A model generated the notes under the pieces. The model ran no database searches. It had not been told where the DNA came from and worked only from the letters and a program-made list of their open reading frames with translations. DNA of 64,000 nucleotides from GWF2-38-69 sp965228125. Its GTDB lineage: Bacteria; Verrucomicrobiota; Lentisphaeria; Victivallales; GWF2-38-69. Of this stretch, positions 9,216-18,106 are shown piece by piece. The DNA is taken from NCBI GenBank assembly GCA_965228125.1, contig OZ245791.1:2728001-2792000 (forward strand), in the 5' to 3' direction. The first letter of the stretch is position 1. Each line of letters opens with the position of its first letter. Both the position numbers and the translations under genes were made by a program.

Positions 9216-10352
9216 TTATGAAGGAAGCGTCAGCAGACTTTCATCAGTTTCAGCGTATTGATCCAACAGGTAACCGTGCTCAGGATTCCATGAAATCCAA
9301 ACTTCATCGTGCCATCTGATTGGTTCTTCATCCAAAAGATAGCTTGAGTGCTGTTTTATTATTGATAGTTTATAATCTTGCGTTTTTACCCAAAACTTTG
9401 TCATAGAGCCTAGGTAGATAATGTCATCAACAACGCCTTTGAATGTGTTGATGAATGATTTATCTGTAGGCGGAGGGGTTTTTGAGATATTGATTTTTTC
9501 GGGCCTTATGCTGAGATAAACTTTTGTGCCGATTGAAAGGTGTTTGTCATTGTAAACAGTTATTTCAGGGAAATCACAGGGCTGCACCCTGCTTATTTCG
9601 CTATTAGTAACTTCACTGACTATTCCTTCAAAAAAGTTTGTATCTCCAATAAATGCTGCCACAAAGCTTGTATTTGGAGATTCATAAATCTGTACAGGGT
9701 TTCCTATCTGTTCTATCACGCCTTTATTCATGACAGCTATTTTATCACTTATGCTCATGGCTTCGCCCTGATCATGCGTGACAAATAAGAATGTCGTGCC
9801 TATTTGGTCATGGATCGTATCGAGTTCTACTAACATTCTTTGCCTTAGTTTAAGATCAAGTGCAGCTAAGGGTTCATCCAGCAGAAGCACCAAGGGGCGG
9901 TTAATCAAAGCTCTGGCTATCGCAACCCTTTGCCTCTGCCCGCCGCTTAGCTGATGCGGGTATTTACTTTTATGCTCTGACATTTGAGTCAATTCCATAA
10001 AAAGATTGGCTTCCGTCACTATCTTTTTCTTGCTCCATCCTGCAATCTTAGGCCCGAACGCAATGTTCTCTCTTACTGTCATATGAGGGAAAAGCGCATA
10101 GTTTTGAAAAACCGTATTAACCTGTCTTTCGTTGGGGGATAGATTGGTTATATCTTTGCCATCGAGAAAAACCTTTCCCGTGTCCGGCTCTTCCAGTCCG
10201 GCACACATTCTTAATAAAGTTGTTTTCCCACAGCCGCTGGGGCCTAACAGGGAAAATACTTCACCTTTTGCCACGGAGAAACTGACGTTGTTAACTACTT
10301 GCTGTTGACCAAATTTCTTTGAGATATTTTCAAAGGTCAAAAAATCTGTCAT
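9216..10352 (-). CDS. potA: Spermidine/putrescine ABC transporter ATPase PotA
   Basis: A 378-residue ATPase that powers polyamine import. The Walker A motif G-P-S-G-C-G-K-T-T is near residue 36, the signature L-S-G-G-Q-R-Q-R near 137, and Walker B with D-E-P follows. The last 130 residues form the TOBE-type regulatory domain usual for PotA. It is the first gene of the operon and is divergent from the nucleotidyltransferase at 10563. Confidence 0.93.
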   Translation of the reverse strand: MTDFLTFENISKKFGQQQVVNNVSFSVAKGEVFSLLGPSGCGKTTLLRMCAGLEEPDTGKVFLDGKDITNLSPNERQVNTVFQNYALFPHMTVRENIAFGPKIAGWSKKKIVTEANLFMELTQMSEHKSKYPHQLSGGQRQRVAIARALINRPLVLLLDEPLAALDLKLRQRMLVELDTIHDQIGTTFLFVTHDQGEAMSISDKIAVMNKGVIEQIGNPVQIYESPNTSFVAAFIGDTNFFEGIVSEVTNSEISRVQPCDFPEITVYNDKHLSIGTKVYLSIRPEKINISKTPPPTDKSFINTFKGVVDDIIYLGSMTKFWVKTQDYKLSIIKQHSSYLLDEEPIRWHDEVWISWNPEHGYLLDQYAETDESLLTLPS

Positions 10353-10524
10353 CTCTATATTTTTCCAGTACTATTTTTGAGGTTAAAAAACGAAAATTCT
10401 AGAGAATTATAAGGAATCGGAATATCAATTCAAGTTCCGTTTCAAACTATATTAGAAAACAGGAAAAATAAACAAATTAAGGTTTTATCTTTTTCTATAA
10501 CTACATAGAGTAAATCCATCTTGC

Positions 10525-10557
10525 TATAATATGTTCCTATAAAATACGAAACAGGAG
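10525..10557 (+). promoter_or_regulatory. -10 box and ribosome site of the UDP-sugar pyrophosphorylase gene
   Basis: TATAAT lies at 10525-10530 and a Shine-Dalgarno AGGAG at 10553-10557, six bases before the ATG at 10563. I see no convincing -35 box. The 210 bp between potA and this gene must also hold the potA promoter. Confidence 0.45.
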
Positions 10558-10562
10558 TTTTT

Positions 10563-11987
10563 ATGTATAAAGAGTTGCATGACAGGCTTTCAAAATTTGG
10601 ACAAGAGCATCTTTTGAATTTTTTCGATGAATTGAATCGGGAAGAACAGAATGTTTTGACGGCACAAATTAACGAAATAAATTGGAATGAGATTGATAGG
10701 CTGATCAAAGAGTACGTTCTGATGAAGCCGGCAATAAAGATACCTGCTGATCTGGCGCCCGCGCCGTTTTTTCCATTGAACCCAAAAAATAATGAGCAAA
10801 GAGTTCTCTATAAAAAAGCCTTGGAAAAGGCCAAAAATCTTTTATCATCCTCTAAAGTAGCGCCTTTTACCGTGGCGGGCGGACAGGGTACCAGGTTGGG
10901 CTTTGATGGGCCTAAAGGTACTTTCCCGATAACCCCCATTCAGAGAAAATCTCTTTTTCAGTATTTTGCTGAGCGAATTATGCGTGCGTCAAAAAAATAT
11001 TCAGCCACGATACCATGGTACATAATGACCAGTGATATGAACCATAATGAAACGGTTACTTTCTTTGAGATTCATAATTATTTCGGGTTAAATAAGGCTG
11101 ATGTTATGTTTTTCAGGCAGGGCACAATGCCTGCGATTGGGAAGGACGGTAAAATTCTGCTGGAAAAAAAGAACGCGTTGGCGCTTTCCCCAAACGGCCA
11201 CGGAGGAAGTTTGCTAGGGTTGCGTAAGTCAGGAGCTTTGAATGACATGACTAAGCGGGGAGTGGAGTATATATCATACTTTCAAGTAGATAATCCTCTG
11301 GTTCCTATTATAGATTTGCTGTTTATCGGGCTGCACGCTATCACAGAATCTGAAATGAGTGCGATTATGCTTTCCAAAACCGGGCCTTTCGAGAAGCTGG
11401 GCAATTTTTGCGTATCAGGCAATAGAACCATGATAATTGAATATAGCGATATGCCTAGTTCTCTAGCTGAAAAGAGAAACAATGACGGGTCTTTGGCCTT
11501 TATAGCCGGAAGCCCCGCAATCCATATTATTTCGAAATCTTTTGTTGAGCGTCTTACGAAAGATGATTCTATTTCGCTTCCCTGGCACAGGGCTGATAAG
11601 AAGGTGCCTTTTGTTAATGAAAAAGGTATTAGAATAGAGCCGGAAAAAGAGAATGCAGTTAAACTTGAAAGCTTCATTTTCGACGCATTGCCTATAGCTA
11701 ATAAAACTATGATATTGGAATCTCACAGAGAAAAACAATTTGCGCCTACTAAAAATAAAACCGGAGTTGACTCAGTCGAAAGCTGCAGGGAAATGCTTAT
11801 TGAAAGAGATGCGCAATGGCTTGAAAAATATGCTGATGTAAGGATTCCAAGAAAAGCTGATGGGAAAGCTGACTGTCTTGTCGAGCTTTCACCAGTTGTA
11901 TTTTTTGATGAAGAAGATGTTGCTTTTTGCAAAGAAAAACTAAAAAACAAGATAATAGAGAGAGGGAGTTCCGTTTACTTTGAATGA
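10563..11987 (+). CDS. UDP-N-acetylhexosamine/UDP-sugar pyrophosphorylase (UAP1-like)
   Basis: A 474-residue nucleotidyltransferase of the UDPGP/UAP family, more like eukaryotic UAP1 than bacterial GlmU. It would join UTP and an N-acetylhexosamine 1-phosphate or a hexose 1-phosphate to give the UDP-sugar. The nucleotide-binding loop V-A-G-G-Q-G-T-R-L-G with following G-P-K-G is at about residues 100-117, and P-N-G-H-G-G sits near residue 213. Such enzymes are found in chlamydiae and related phyla as well as eukaryotes. Whether it uses GlcNAc-1-P or another sugar cannot be read from the sequence. Its stop overlaps the next start by 4 bp. Confidence 0.85.
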   Translation: MYKELHDRLSKFGQEHLLNFFDELNREEQNVLTAQINEINWNEIDRLIKEYVLMKPAIKIPADLAPAPFFPLNPKNNEQRVLYKKALEKAKNLLSSSKVAPFTVAGGQGTRLGFDGPKGTFPITPIQRKSLFQYFAERIMRASKKYSATIPWYIMTSDMNHNETVTFFEIHNYFGLNKADVMFFRQGTMPAIGKDGKILLEKKNALALSPNGHGGSLLGLRKSGALNDMTKRGVEYISYFQVDNPLVPIIDLLFIGLHAITESEMSAIMLSKTGPFEKLGNFCVSGNRTMIIEYSDMPSSLAEKRNNDGSLAFIAGSPAIHIISKSFVERLTKDDSISLPWHRADKKVPFVNEKGIRIEPEKENAVKLESFIFDALPIANKTMILESHREKQFAPTKNKTGVDSVESCREMLIERDAQWLEKYADVRIPRKADGKADCLVELSPVVFFDEEDVAFCKEKLKNKIIERGSSVYFE

Positions 11988-12313
11988 GCAGGATTGTTAA
12001 AATAAGCAAAAACGACATTTTATTTGACAGGGAAAACACATCTGATTTTTTAAATAAATCAGCATCCAGGACTCTGCCTTTATATTTAAGCGGCGGGTTT
12101 GAAACTGATGATAGGATAGTCCTGTTTCTGGAAGATGGTATCAGTTCAAACCATATTATCAGAGAGAGGTATATTATTGCTCCTTTTTCCGAGGTGTCGG
12201 AAGATGGTTTGATCGGGGAAATCAATTCAAGGTACACGGCTGGGTTTTCTATTCGTTTCAGCTTTAATATAAGCGAATCGAAATGGGGTATTTTTAGCCA
12301 AAAAAATGTATGA
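11984..12313 (+). CDS. Conserved-looking hypothetical protein
   Basis: I do not recognise this 109-residue protein. It starts on an ATGA overlap with the UDP-sugar pyrophosphorylase, so it is very likely translated with it. It has no signal peptide or membrane segment and no obvious motif. A role connected with the upstream enzyme is only inferred from the coupling. Confidence 0.6.
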   Translation: MSRIVKISKNDILFDRENTSDFLNKSASRTLPLYLSGGFETDDRIVLFLEDGISSNHIIRERYIIAPFSEVSEDGLIGEINSRYTAGFSIRFSFNISESKWGIFSQKNV

Positions 12314-12326
12314 TGATTTTATAGCT

Positions 12327-12860
12327 CTATTTGTATGTAGGAGTGATTTCTTCTGATTTAATCAGGTTAATACTTGAGGTGTTAAGTTTGACTTTGACTT
12401 TCAGAGTATAACTGAAGACTGATTGAGAAGAACCTTCTTTCGTGAGCCCCATAATCCATCTGAATATTATCTCTCCGTCATTTACGGTATGTTGTTTAAC
12501 GAACGTTGAAGTTAGAAAGAAGTCTGGGGTATCGTTGGTCGAAAAGTTTACTATTCCGGTGCTTACGAGTTTGCCAAAGACTTTAGCAGACAAAGATGTA
12601 GTTTGAGCCGAATATTCGCTGGGAGCATTTGTTTTTGCAAGTATGACATTTATCTGAGTGTCGGATGTGATCAACGGTTCCGAACAAGCTATAGCTGTCA
12701 CCATTTTTTCTACGGCAGCATTTTCATCAAGAATATCATCATTATTGTTATGAATTTCCACAATGTGCCCTTTGGGAGCGTCTCCTGGCGGCAGGCTTTC
12801 ACATCCTGACAAGAATACAAAACTAATTAAAAGCGCTGATATTGAATATTTTTTTAGCAT
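12327..12860 (-). CDS. Small lipoprotein, possibly LpoB-like
   Basis: A 177-residue protein with a clear lipoprotein signal: a hydrophobic N-terminus then F-L-S-G-C (Cys20). The mature part alternates beta and helix and ends with S-Y-T-L-K-V-K-V-K-L. Size and style recall LpoB/YcfM-type activators of penicillin-binding proteins, but I see no diagnostic motif, so that is a guess. It is separated by 13 bp from the GreA-like gene upstream and may be cotranscribed with it. Confidence 0.7.
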   Translation of the reverse strand: MLKKYSISALLISFVFLSGCESLPPGDAPKGHIVEIHNNNDDILDENAAVEKMVTAIACSEPLITSDTQINVILAKTNAPSEYSAQTTSLSAKVFGKLVSTGIVNFSTNDTPDFFLTSTFVKQHTVNDGEIIFRWIMGLTKEGSSQSVFSYTLKVKVKLNTSSINLIKSEEITPTYK

Positions 12861-12873
12861 ACGAAAAGTAGAG

Positions 12874-15063
12874 TTATTTAAGTTCGTCTATGATTTTTTG
12901 GGATATTTTTTCGATATGGGAAATGGTGCTAATTTTTCCATCCGGCAGGGTCACTGTATCGTTTAATTTTTTTCCTGTAACAGCCTTTCCAAGGTCAGTT
13001 TCGTATGAGACATATTTCTTAGCGGGGTCGCTGTCCCATGCTCCAAGTATGTGGAATGTTTCTTTTGTTCCGTTTTCATAAGACAGGACTATGGAAGAGC
13101 CTACAATTACAGTGTCAGAGACATTTACATCTGAGAAATCTGTAGGTTGTGTGGATGCGATTCTTACTTCAAGCAGTATCCTGTGTTCATTCAGGAATTT
13201 CTGCCTTTCTTTTGCTGCGGCAAATTCAGCATTTTCTCGTAGGTCGCCATGGGCTCTTGCAGTAGCCAGGGCTTCGGTGTTTTCGGGGATTTGGCTATTA
13301 ACTAGGTCTTTGAGTTCGTTGATCTTTTCATTAAAGGATTTATTGGATGTAATAAAGGCTTCTTCTTTATTATGGTTTGGGCTTTTCTGCTGTTTGCTTG
13401 CAATTAGCTTCTTGGCTCTTTCAGAGTTGAGTATCTCTTTGGTCTTTTGCGAAAGCCTTGAAAGTTTTACAATAATGCTTTGCCTGTCAACCGAGCTCAG
13501 AATGGTTGAATTGTTCAGGTATTCAATAAACCCGATAATGTTTTCTTCTGTTTCTTTGCCTGTGATCAATGATTGAAAGTCGGCATTTTCTAGCAAAAGT
13601 CTTTTAAGTTCTTTTGGCGCTGTTTGCCATAGGGCTCCTGACTTTGACCTGTAAATCGCCGGTATTACGGTGGAGTAACTTAGTTTTGAAAGGGTTTCAG
13701 CTCCGAGTTTGTCTTTGTTCTTCCATATCCAAAGAAGCATTTCAGGGCTTGTTACTTTAGCTGATTCCTCTATGGTTGATTCGATGAATGTCGTGCTTAG
13801 TTTGCTACAGAGTGCGGGCCAGACTTTCCACGGCAGGAGAGCTAGAATTTTTTTCAAATAGTCCAAACCTTCAATGTGCTCAGTGAAAATAATCCAATTC
13901 GAGAGGTCAAGGGCTTTAAGTTGAGTCCAGATGCCAAGGCAACTATCGTTCATTTCATAGAGAGGCCAGAGTGTTTCCTGCACATTTTTGTCTTGCGGGC
14001 AAAACTTTTTAACATCGGAAACCAGAGGAGTCACCATGGAAACCGATTCCGCCCAATTTAAGAAATCATTTAATTTTGAAGAGGCCTTAATCTGGTTTAA
14101 AACTAAAGCTATATGGTCAATTGTCTTTTCATCAGAGATTTCTTTTGCCTTGGACTGGTTGTTTTTTAAAATCGAATGAAGTTCCTGTATGCTTCTGGCA
14201 CTTTGGATGTCTTGCTTTTCAATCGTGCCGACGGCTTCTGTTTTTCTTGAGGATGGTTCATCCCACCAAGTATTAAATTCATTTAAGGACAAAACGACAG
14301 GGACAAAAGTTTCCAACGCAATATTCTTCAGGTACGGTTCGTCTATCGGGTTCACTGCACACTCTTTGAGCAGTCCGGCAAAATCATTTTTAGCAGGGGC
14401 TTTTTTTGATAAAACCGAGTTCGCAAGCTCTTTCGTATTTTTAAAAATGAATGATTTTTCCAAAAATGAGTCAAGTTCAACATCTTGCAGGAAAATATTG
14501 TTGAGAGAGAAAACACCGATAGTTCCTATCATCCAGTCTATATCTCCGGTTAGACCCCAGCTTTTGGATAGACTGCTGTGAAAGATCTGGCCTTTTTCAA
14601 GTTTCATCAGCGCTGTGTATCTCGCGTGAACTACAGGCAGCGGGACAGCTTTGTTTTTTACGCCTAAAACTTTTATGGCAGTTGTTTTATTCACGGAAGA
14701 CGGAAGGAATTTTTTAATGGCGGTGGGTAGGGCGATTCTTAATATTTCCAAATCTGAGGGAAGGTATTTCGGGAGTTCAACCAGGAAAGCTGTCTTATGT
14801 TCATTGGCATCAGGGTTTTCCAGGAATGACTCAATAATCATGGTGAGCCCTTCAATGATATCTTTATTTATTTTTACTTCTTTTAAACAATCAAGGATAT
14901 TGTCAAAGACTGCTTTGTTATCTGAATCCAAACCCATTAAGAGGTAATCTGAGATTTTGTCTATCACTGCGGTCACTCCATTATAAGTTTTTGAAGATAA
15001 AGTATAGATATATATAAAAGTGTTTATCGTTAAATTCAATGAAAGTCTTTTATCTAAATCCAA
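12874..15063 (-). CDS. GreA/GreB-type protein with a large N-terminal extension
   Basis: The last 160 or so of 729 residues are a GreA module. It has a coiled-coil-like part with A-R-A-H-G-D-L-R-E-N-A-E-F-A-A-A-K-E-R-Q, including the acidic tip residues, and then a C-terminal FKBP-like domain ending in an I-x-H-I-E-K-I-S segment. GreA factors enter the RNA polymerase secondary channel and stimulate cleavage of backtracked RNA. The first 560 residues are helical, without a motif I know, and are absent from normal GreA (about 158 residues). Similar long versions are, to my knowledge, found in Verrucomicrobia and Lentisphaerae. The function of the extension is unknown. Confidence 0.85.
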   Translation of the reverse strand: MDLDKRLSLNLTINTFIYIYTLSSKTYNGVTAVIDKISDYLLMGLDSDNKAVFDNILDCLKEVKINKDIIEGLTMIIESFLENPDANEHKTAFLVELPKYLPSDLEILRIALPTAIKKFLPSSVNKTTAIKVLGVKNKAVPLPVVHARYTALMKLEKGQIFHSSLSKSWGLTGDIDWMIGTIGVFSLNNIFLQDVELDSFLEKSFIFKNTKELANSVLSKKAPAKNDFAGLLKECAVNPIDEPYLKNIALETFVPVVLSLNEFNTWWDEPSSRKTEAVGTIEKQDIQSARSIQELHSILKNNQSKAKEISDEKTIDHIALVLNQIKASSKLNDFLNWAESVSMVTPLVSDVKKFCPQDKNVQETLWPLYEMNDSCLGIWTQLKALDLSNWIIFTEHIEGLDYLKKILALLPWKVWPALCSKLSTTFIESTIEESAKVTSPEMLLWIWKNKDKLGAETLSKLSYSTVIPAIYRSKSGALWQTAPKELKRLLLENADFQSLITGKETEENIIGFIEYLNNSTILSSVDRQSIIVKLSRLSQKTKEILNSERAKKLIASKQQKSPNHNKEEAFITSNKSFNEKINELKDLVNSQIPENTEALATARAHGDLRENAEFAAAKERQKFLNEHRILLEVRIASTQPTDFSDVNVSDTVIVGSSIVLSYENGTKETFHILGAWDSDPAKKYVSYETDLGKAVTGKKLNDTVTLPDGKISTISHIEKISQKIIDELK

Positions 15064-15087
15064 TTAAGATAGAGTGGCGTATTGGCA

Positions 15088-15115
15088 TTGATTGAAAAAA
15101 ACCAAAGGCTATACT
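15088..15115 (+). promoter_or_regulatory. Probable promoter of the YhcH-family gene
   Basis: TTGATT at 15088-15093 and TATACT at 15110-15115 are 16 bp apart, followed by a Shine-Dalgarno (ACAGGAGAG) before the ATG at 15153. Confidence 0.45.
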
Positions 15116-15152
15116 TGGAATCATAAAATTTAAATCTTACAGGAGAGCTGTT

Positions 15153-15599
15153 ATGATAATCGATAAACTTGAAAAATTGAGGCAGTATGAAGGGACTTTT
15201 AGCAAATTTAAACCGGTTTTCGATTATCTGTTTTCGATTGACATAAAAAACATTCCGGAAGGAAAACATCAGATGCCGGATGACATCGGGTTTATTAGTA
15301 TTGATAAAGTTATGTTGAGACCCAAAGAGGGCGCTTTCCTGGAATCTCATAAAAATTATATAGATATACAGATTCCGTTCAATGTAGTTGATACGATGGG
15401 CTGGAGGAGTGTTTCAGAATGCAGAAGTGTCAAAACCCCGTACAACGAAGAAAAAGATATCATTTTCTACTCAGATGAGCCCGATTTCTATATTCCGGTG
15501 AGTCCTGATTGGTTTATTGTTTTTTTTCCTGGGGACGCCCATACGCCGATTATCGGCAGCGGCATGATCCATAAGGCCGTCATAAAGGTGAAAATATAG
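15153..15599 (+). CDS. YhcH/YjgK/YiaL family cupin protein
   Basis: A 148-residue protein of the YhcH/YjgK/YiaL (DUF386) family, which includes the beta subunit of evolved beta-galactosidase (EbgC). Family marks are E-S-H-K-N-Y-I-D-I-Q near residue 67 and the metal-site segment F-F-P-G-D-A-H-T-P near 125, then H-K-A-V-I-K-V at the end. Members are thought to act on sugars, such as sialic acid or other sugar anomers, in a beta-barrel with a metal. No sugar gene neighbours it. A degraded copy of its last 22 codons lies about 900 bp downstream. Confidence 0.88.
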   Translation: MIIDKLEKLRQYEGTFSKFKPVFDYLFSIDIKNIPEGKHQMPDDIGFISIDKVMLRPKEGAFLESHKNYIDIQIPFNVVDTMGWRSVSECRSVKTPYNEEKDIIFYSDEPDFYIPVSPDWFIVFFPGDAHTPIIGSGMIHKAVIKVKI

Positions 15600-15646
15600 C
15601 TTCTTGTTTTTTAGCCTTTTTATATCCAGACCATATTTTCATTGTA

Positions 15647-15668
15647 ACACAGACTATCGTGTCTGTGT
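15647..15668. terminator. Hairpin between converging genes
   Basis: ACACAGAC (15647-15654) and GTCTGTGT (15661-15668) form a perfect 8 bp stem with a 6 base loop, lying between the yhcH-like stop and the convergent gene at 15728. There is no clean T tract, so termination is only likely by position. Confidence 0.4.
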
Positions 15669-15727
15669 CTTAGAAAGTGCTCACAGAAAGTGGAGTTGAT
15701 TGACGGACTTTCACTTGCGGATTGAAT

Positions 15728-16018
15728 CTAAAAATCAATAGCATGCCATGTTTCGACTTCGTAACATTCGTAACAATAATTTTTTCCAATAGTTTTATTG
15801 GAAGTTTTAAGAAAAACTGATTCAGCCTTATCCCGATTAATATTCCTGTTGACAGTACTTAAAGGTAAATTAATCAACTCTTCTCCAAGATTAACATTGC
15901 TATTGGCATTAGCCGAGTGATTTTCAAGAGTGCTGAAATTCGTTATTCGGTATATCTCCTCGGATATTCCTCTTGTTCTCCATAGTTCTCTACGGTTTGC
16001 TGCATTATGATATGTCAT
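15728..16018 (-). CDS. Hypothetical protein
   Basis: I do not recognise this 96-residue protein. I start it at the ATG at 16016-16018 because it is preceded by a strong ribosome site (TTGGAGG); the frame is open 14 codons further up. It has no hydrophobic segment. Two cysteines occur near the end in Y-C-Y-E-C-Y. An inverted repeat lies just upstream in its promoter region. Confidence 0.5.
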   Translation of the reverse strand: MTYHNAANRRELWRTRGISEEIYRITNFSTLENHSANANSNVNLGEELINLPLSTVNRNINRDKAESVFLKTSNKTIGKNYCYECYEVETWHAIDF

Positions 16019-16051
16019 GTTAACCTCCAAATTTGGTCTGACAACGATATC

Positions 16052-16084
16052 AATTGACATTCAATGCTTAACGGTATGTCAATT
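16052..16084. promoter_or_regulatory. Inverted repeat, possible operator
   Basis: AATTGACAT (16052-16060) and ATGTCAATT (16076-16084) are a perfect 9 bp inverted repeat with a 15 base spacer, 34 bp before the start at 16018. It may be a regulator binding site. The rest of the 370 bp between this gene and tRNA-Ala is AT-rich and I see nothing else in it. Confidence 0.35.
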
Positions 16085-16386
16085 TTGAATATTCAGGGAA
16101 GCAATAAGCATGCCATAAAGGAGTCTTTCTTTGTGTGCGCTAGATAATGTATTGATACAGATATTCTTATAGATATAAATCAAAATGTTATTTTGGCTTT
16201 GGTATTCATTTGTATGAATTAGGAACAACATTTCTGTAAGATTTTATCTCAAGTTTGGATGAATTTACCTATGCGCCTAATAAGCGATATAGAAAAAAAC
16301 ATGAAAACAACTAGAGCAAATTTTTCTGTATTGCTATTACTTCGCAAAGGCATATGCGCTATTATTATTATGCTTCATGTTTTTTC

Positions 16387-16459
16387 GGGGCTGTAGCTTA
16401 GTTGGTAGAGCGGTACGTTCGCAATGTACAGGTCAGGGGTTCGAAGCCCCTCAGCTCCA
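16387..16459 (+). tRNA. tRNA-Ala (anticodon CGC)
   Basis: A complete cloverleaf. The acceptor stem GGGGCTG pairs with CAGCTCC and includes the G3:U70 pair that marks alanine tRNAs. The anticodon loop TTCGCAA gives CGC, and the T arm has GGTTCGAAGCC. The discriminator is A and CCA is not encoded. Confidence 0.95.
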
Positions 16460-16503
16460 CATTTCTTGCGACAAGCTTCCACAAATTCTATAACGGCCTT
16501 ACT

Positions 16504-16569
16504 GGCACCCACATTCCGATTATCGGCAGCGGGATAATATACAGAGCAGTTATAAAGGTGAGAGTCTAA
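16504..16569 (+). pseudogene. Fragment: last 22 codons of a second YhcH-family gene
   Basis: The reading frame ends with H-I-P-I-I-G-S-G-I-I-Y-R-A-V-I-K-V then stop, clearly the C-terminus of the gene at 15153 (H-T-P-I-I-G-S-G-M-I-H-K-A-V-I-K-V). No upstream part is present; tRNA-Ala lies 44 bp before it. It is a remnant of a lost paralogue. Confidence 0.75.
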
Positions 16570-16583
16570 CGGTTTTTCCATCG

Positions 16584-16755
16584 CTACCTGCCTGCAAGTG
16601 CTGCGTAACTAGAACTGCTGAATTGTTGTCCTAAAAGTTCCAACGAGCCGTCTTCTGAAATTGCTGCTTCATGTCTTTTTTGCTGTCCATTTCTTGGCTT
16701 GTATATTATAAAGTAATTTCTCTCCAACTCTCAGCAAATTAGCATTGATTAAGTC
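16584..16755 (-). pseudogene. Fragment of a RAMA-type domain protein, frameshifted
   Basis: Read on the minus strand, this gives D-L-I-N-A-N-L-L-R-V-G-E-K-L then, after a one-base shift in a run of six A, K-R-H-E-A-A-I-S-E-D-G-S-L-E-L-L-G and F-S-S-S-S-Y-A-A. The pattern (G-E-x-L, A-x-I/V-x-x-D-G, F-x-S-P/S-S-x-A-A) is that of the RAMA domain (restriction enzyme adenine methylase associated). Only about 57 codons remain. The 160 bp between it and the LarA-like gene show nothing else. Confidence 0.5.
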
Positions 16756-16913
16756 TCATACTGAGCAACTTCAGGCTTTGCTTTTGCGACACTGGAGGGC
16801 TTTTGTGACTGTCATAAAAGTCTCCGATGTCCCCATGATTTAGGAGTTCTAGCTTGAAAGTGTAGGTTGTCAAGAATAGAATTGTTTATTGTAATTTATG
16901 TAAGTTAAGATAT

Positions 16914-18035
16914 ATGAAAGATTTTGAAATAAATAGAAGTATAGAAAATTTTACAGATATTGGGCCAGGACGTTTGATAATCGTAAACGATCACCATCGT
17001 TCTACCCCTACGGCAAAAATTATCAATGCTTTTAGGGAGACAGGCAGGCTTACATGCTCAGTGGATTTTCTTATTGCTACAGGTTCACATATTCCTCCTT
17101 CGATGGAGATTGCCAGAAAAATAACCGGCGCGGAAAAGTCTGACAGAATATTCCTGCACGATGTCAGAGCTTCCGATGGATTCTCCTTTACAGGGAAAAC
17201 ATCCAGAGGAACAGAGGTTTATTACAATTCTCTTTTGAATAAATATGACAGCCTGTTGACTATAGGAAGTGTGGAGCCTCATTATTTTGCTGGTTTTACA
17301 GGAGGGGCAAAATCTCTTTCACCGGGAATAACTGCTTACTCAACTATTGAACAGAACCATCGGTGGGCGATGTCCGACGATGCCGAGATCATGAAAACAA
17401 AAGTCAACCCTGTCTTTGAAGACATCTGGGAATCTGCAAACTTGATCAGAGATCTAAAGGAAGTTCAGAGCATTCAGATGGTCAATGATGGTTCGGAGAT
17501 CATAAGTGTAAGCGCAGGAAATTTATGCGAGGCTTTTTCAGAGGCCAGAGAGTCGGCTTTGAGTTATTATGGAAGGAAAGTTGACGGAAAATTCGACAGG
17601 ATTATAACTTTTGTCAAGGCTCCGCTAGACAGGGATTTGTATCAGTCGCAAAAGGCGTTTGAGAACTGCAAGGGCGTTTTGAAAGAGGGCGGGACAATCG
17701 TGCTTGTCTCAGAGTGTCATGAAGGGGTAGGGCTGTCATCTTATTTTGAAAGGCTCATATCGTTAGGTTCACCGGAAGAGGTTATCAAAAATATCAGTTT
17801 TGACAGCTATAAACTCGGCGACCACAAGGCATACAAGTTTGCCCAACTGGCACTGAAAGCAGAGTTGCTTTACTTGGGTGGACTGGATAAAGAAACTGCA
17901 TCAAAAACCTTCATGCAGAAAATTGATATGCAGACGCTTCTTTCTCTGCGTTCAAAATGGGAGAAAGACGCAGAGAAAATACTTATTGATGAGAATGGCG
18001 GCTTTGCGGCATTCGGATTAAAGAACAGTTTATAA
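16914..18035 (+). CDS. LarA-like nickel-dependent lactate/2-hydroxyacid racemase
   Basis: A 373-residue protein of the LarA/DUF2088 family, which interconverts D and L 2-hydroxy acids with a nickel-pincer cofactor. Diagnostic segments are N-D-H-H-R-S-T-P-T near residue 25, A-T-G-S-H near 56, and E-P-H-Y-F-A-G-F-T-G-G-A-K-S near 121-134, which holds the His and the Lys that carries the cofactor. LarA is usually about 425 residues, so this is slightly short. No larB, larC or larE is nearby, so cofactor supply and the exact substrate are unproven. Confidence 0.82.
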   Translation: MKDFEINRSIENFTDIGPGRLIIVNDHHRSTPTAKIINAFRETGRLTCSVDFLIATGSHIPPSMEIARKITGAEKSDRIFLHDVRASDGFSFTGKTSRGTEVYYNSLLNKYDSLLTIGSVEPHYFAGFTGGAKSLSPGITAYSTIEQNHRWAMSDDAEIMKTKVNPVFEDIWESANLIRDLKEVQSIQMVNDGSEIISVSAGNLCEAFSEARESALSYYGRKVDGKFDRIITFVKAPLDRDLYQSQKAFENCKGVLKEGGTIVLVSECHEGVGLSSYFERLISLGSPEEVIKNISFDSYKLGDHKAYKFAQLALKAELLYLGGLDKETASKTFMQKIDMQTLLSLRSKWEKDAEKILIDENGGFAAFGLKNSL

Positions 18036-18106
18036 ATATAAGACAAAAATGGACACCTATTGGTATTCAGCACTTTTGCAGATTGCTTATTTGTTGCTTT
18101 GATGTA

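Noticed and set aside
16375..16581. 68-codon minus-strand frame over the tRNA-Ala gene
   Set aside because: It is the usual antisense artefact of a tRNA (R-T-P-D-L-Y-I-A-N-type translation) and has no support.
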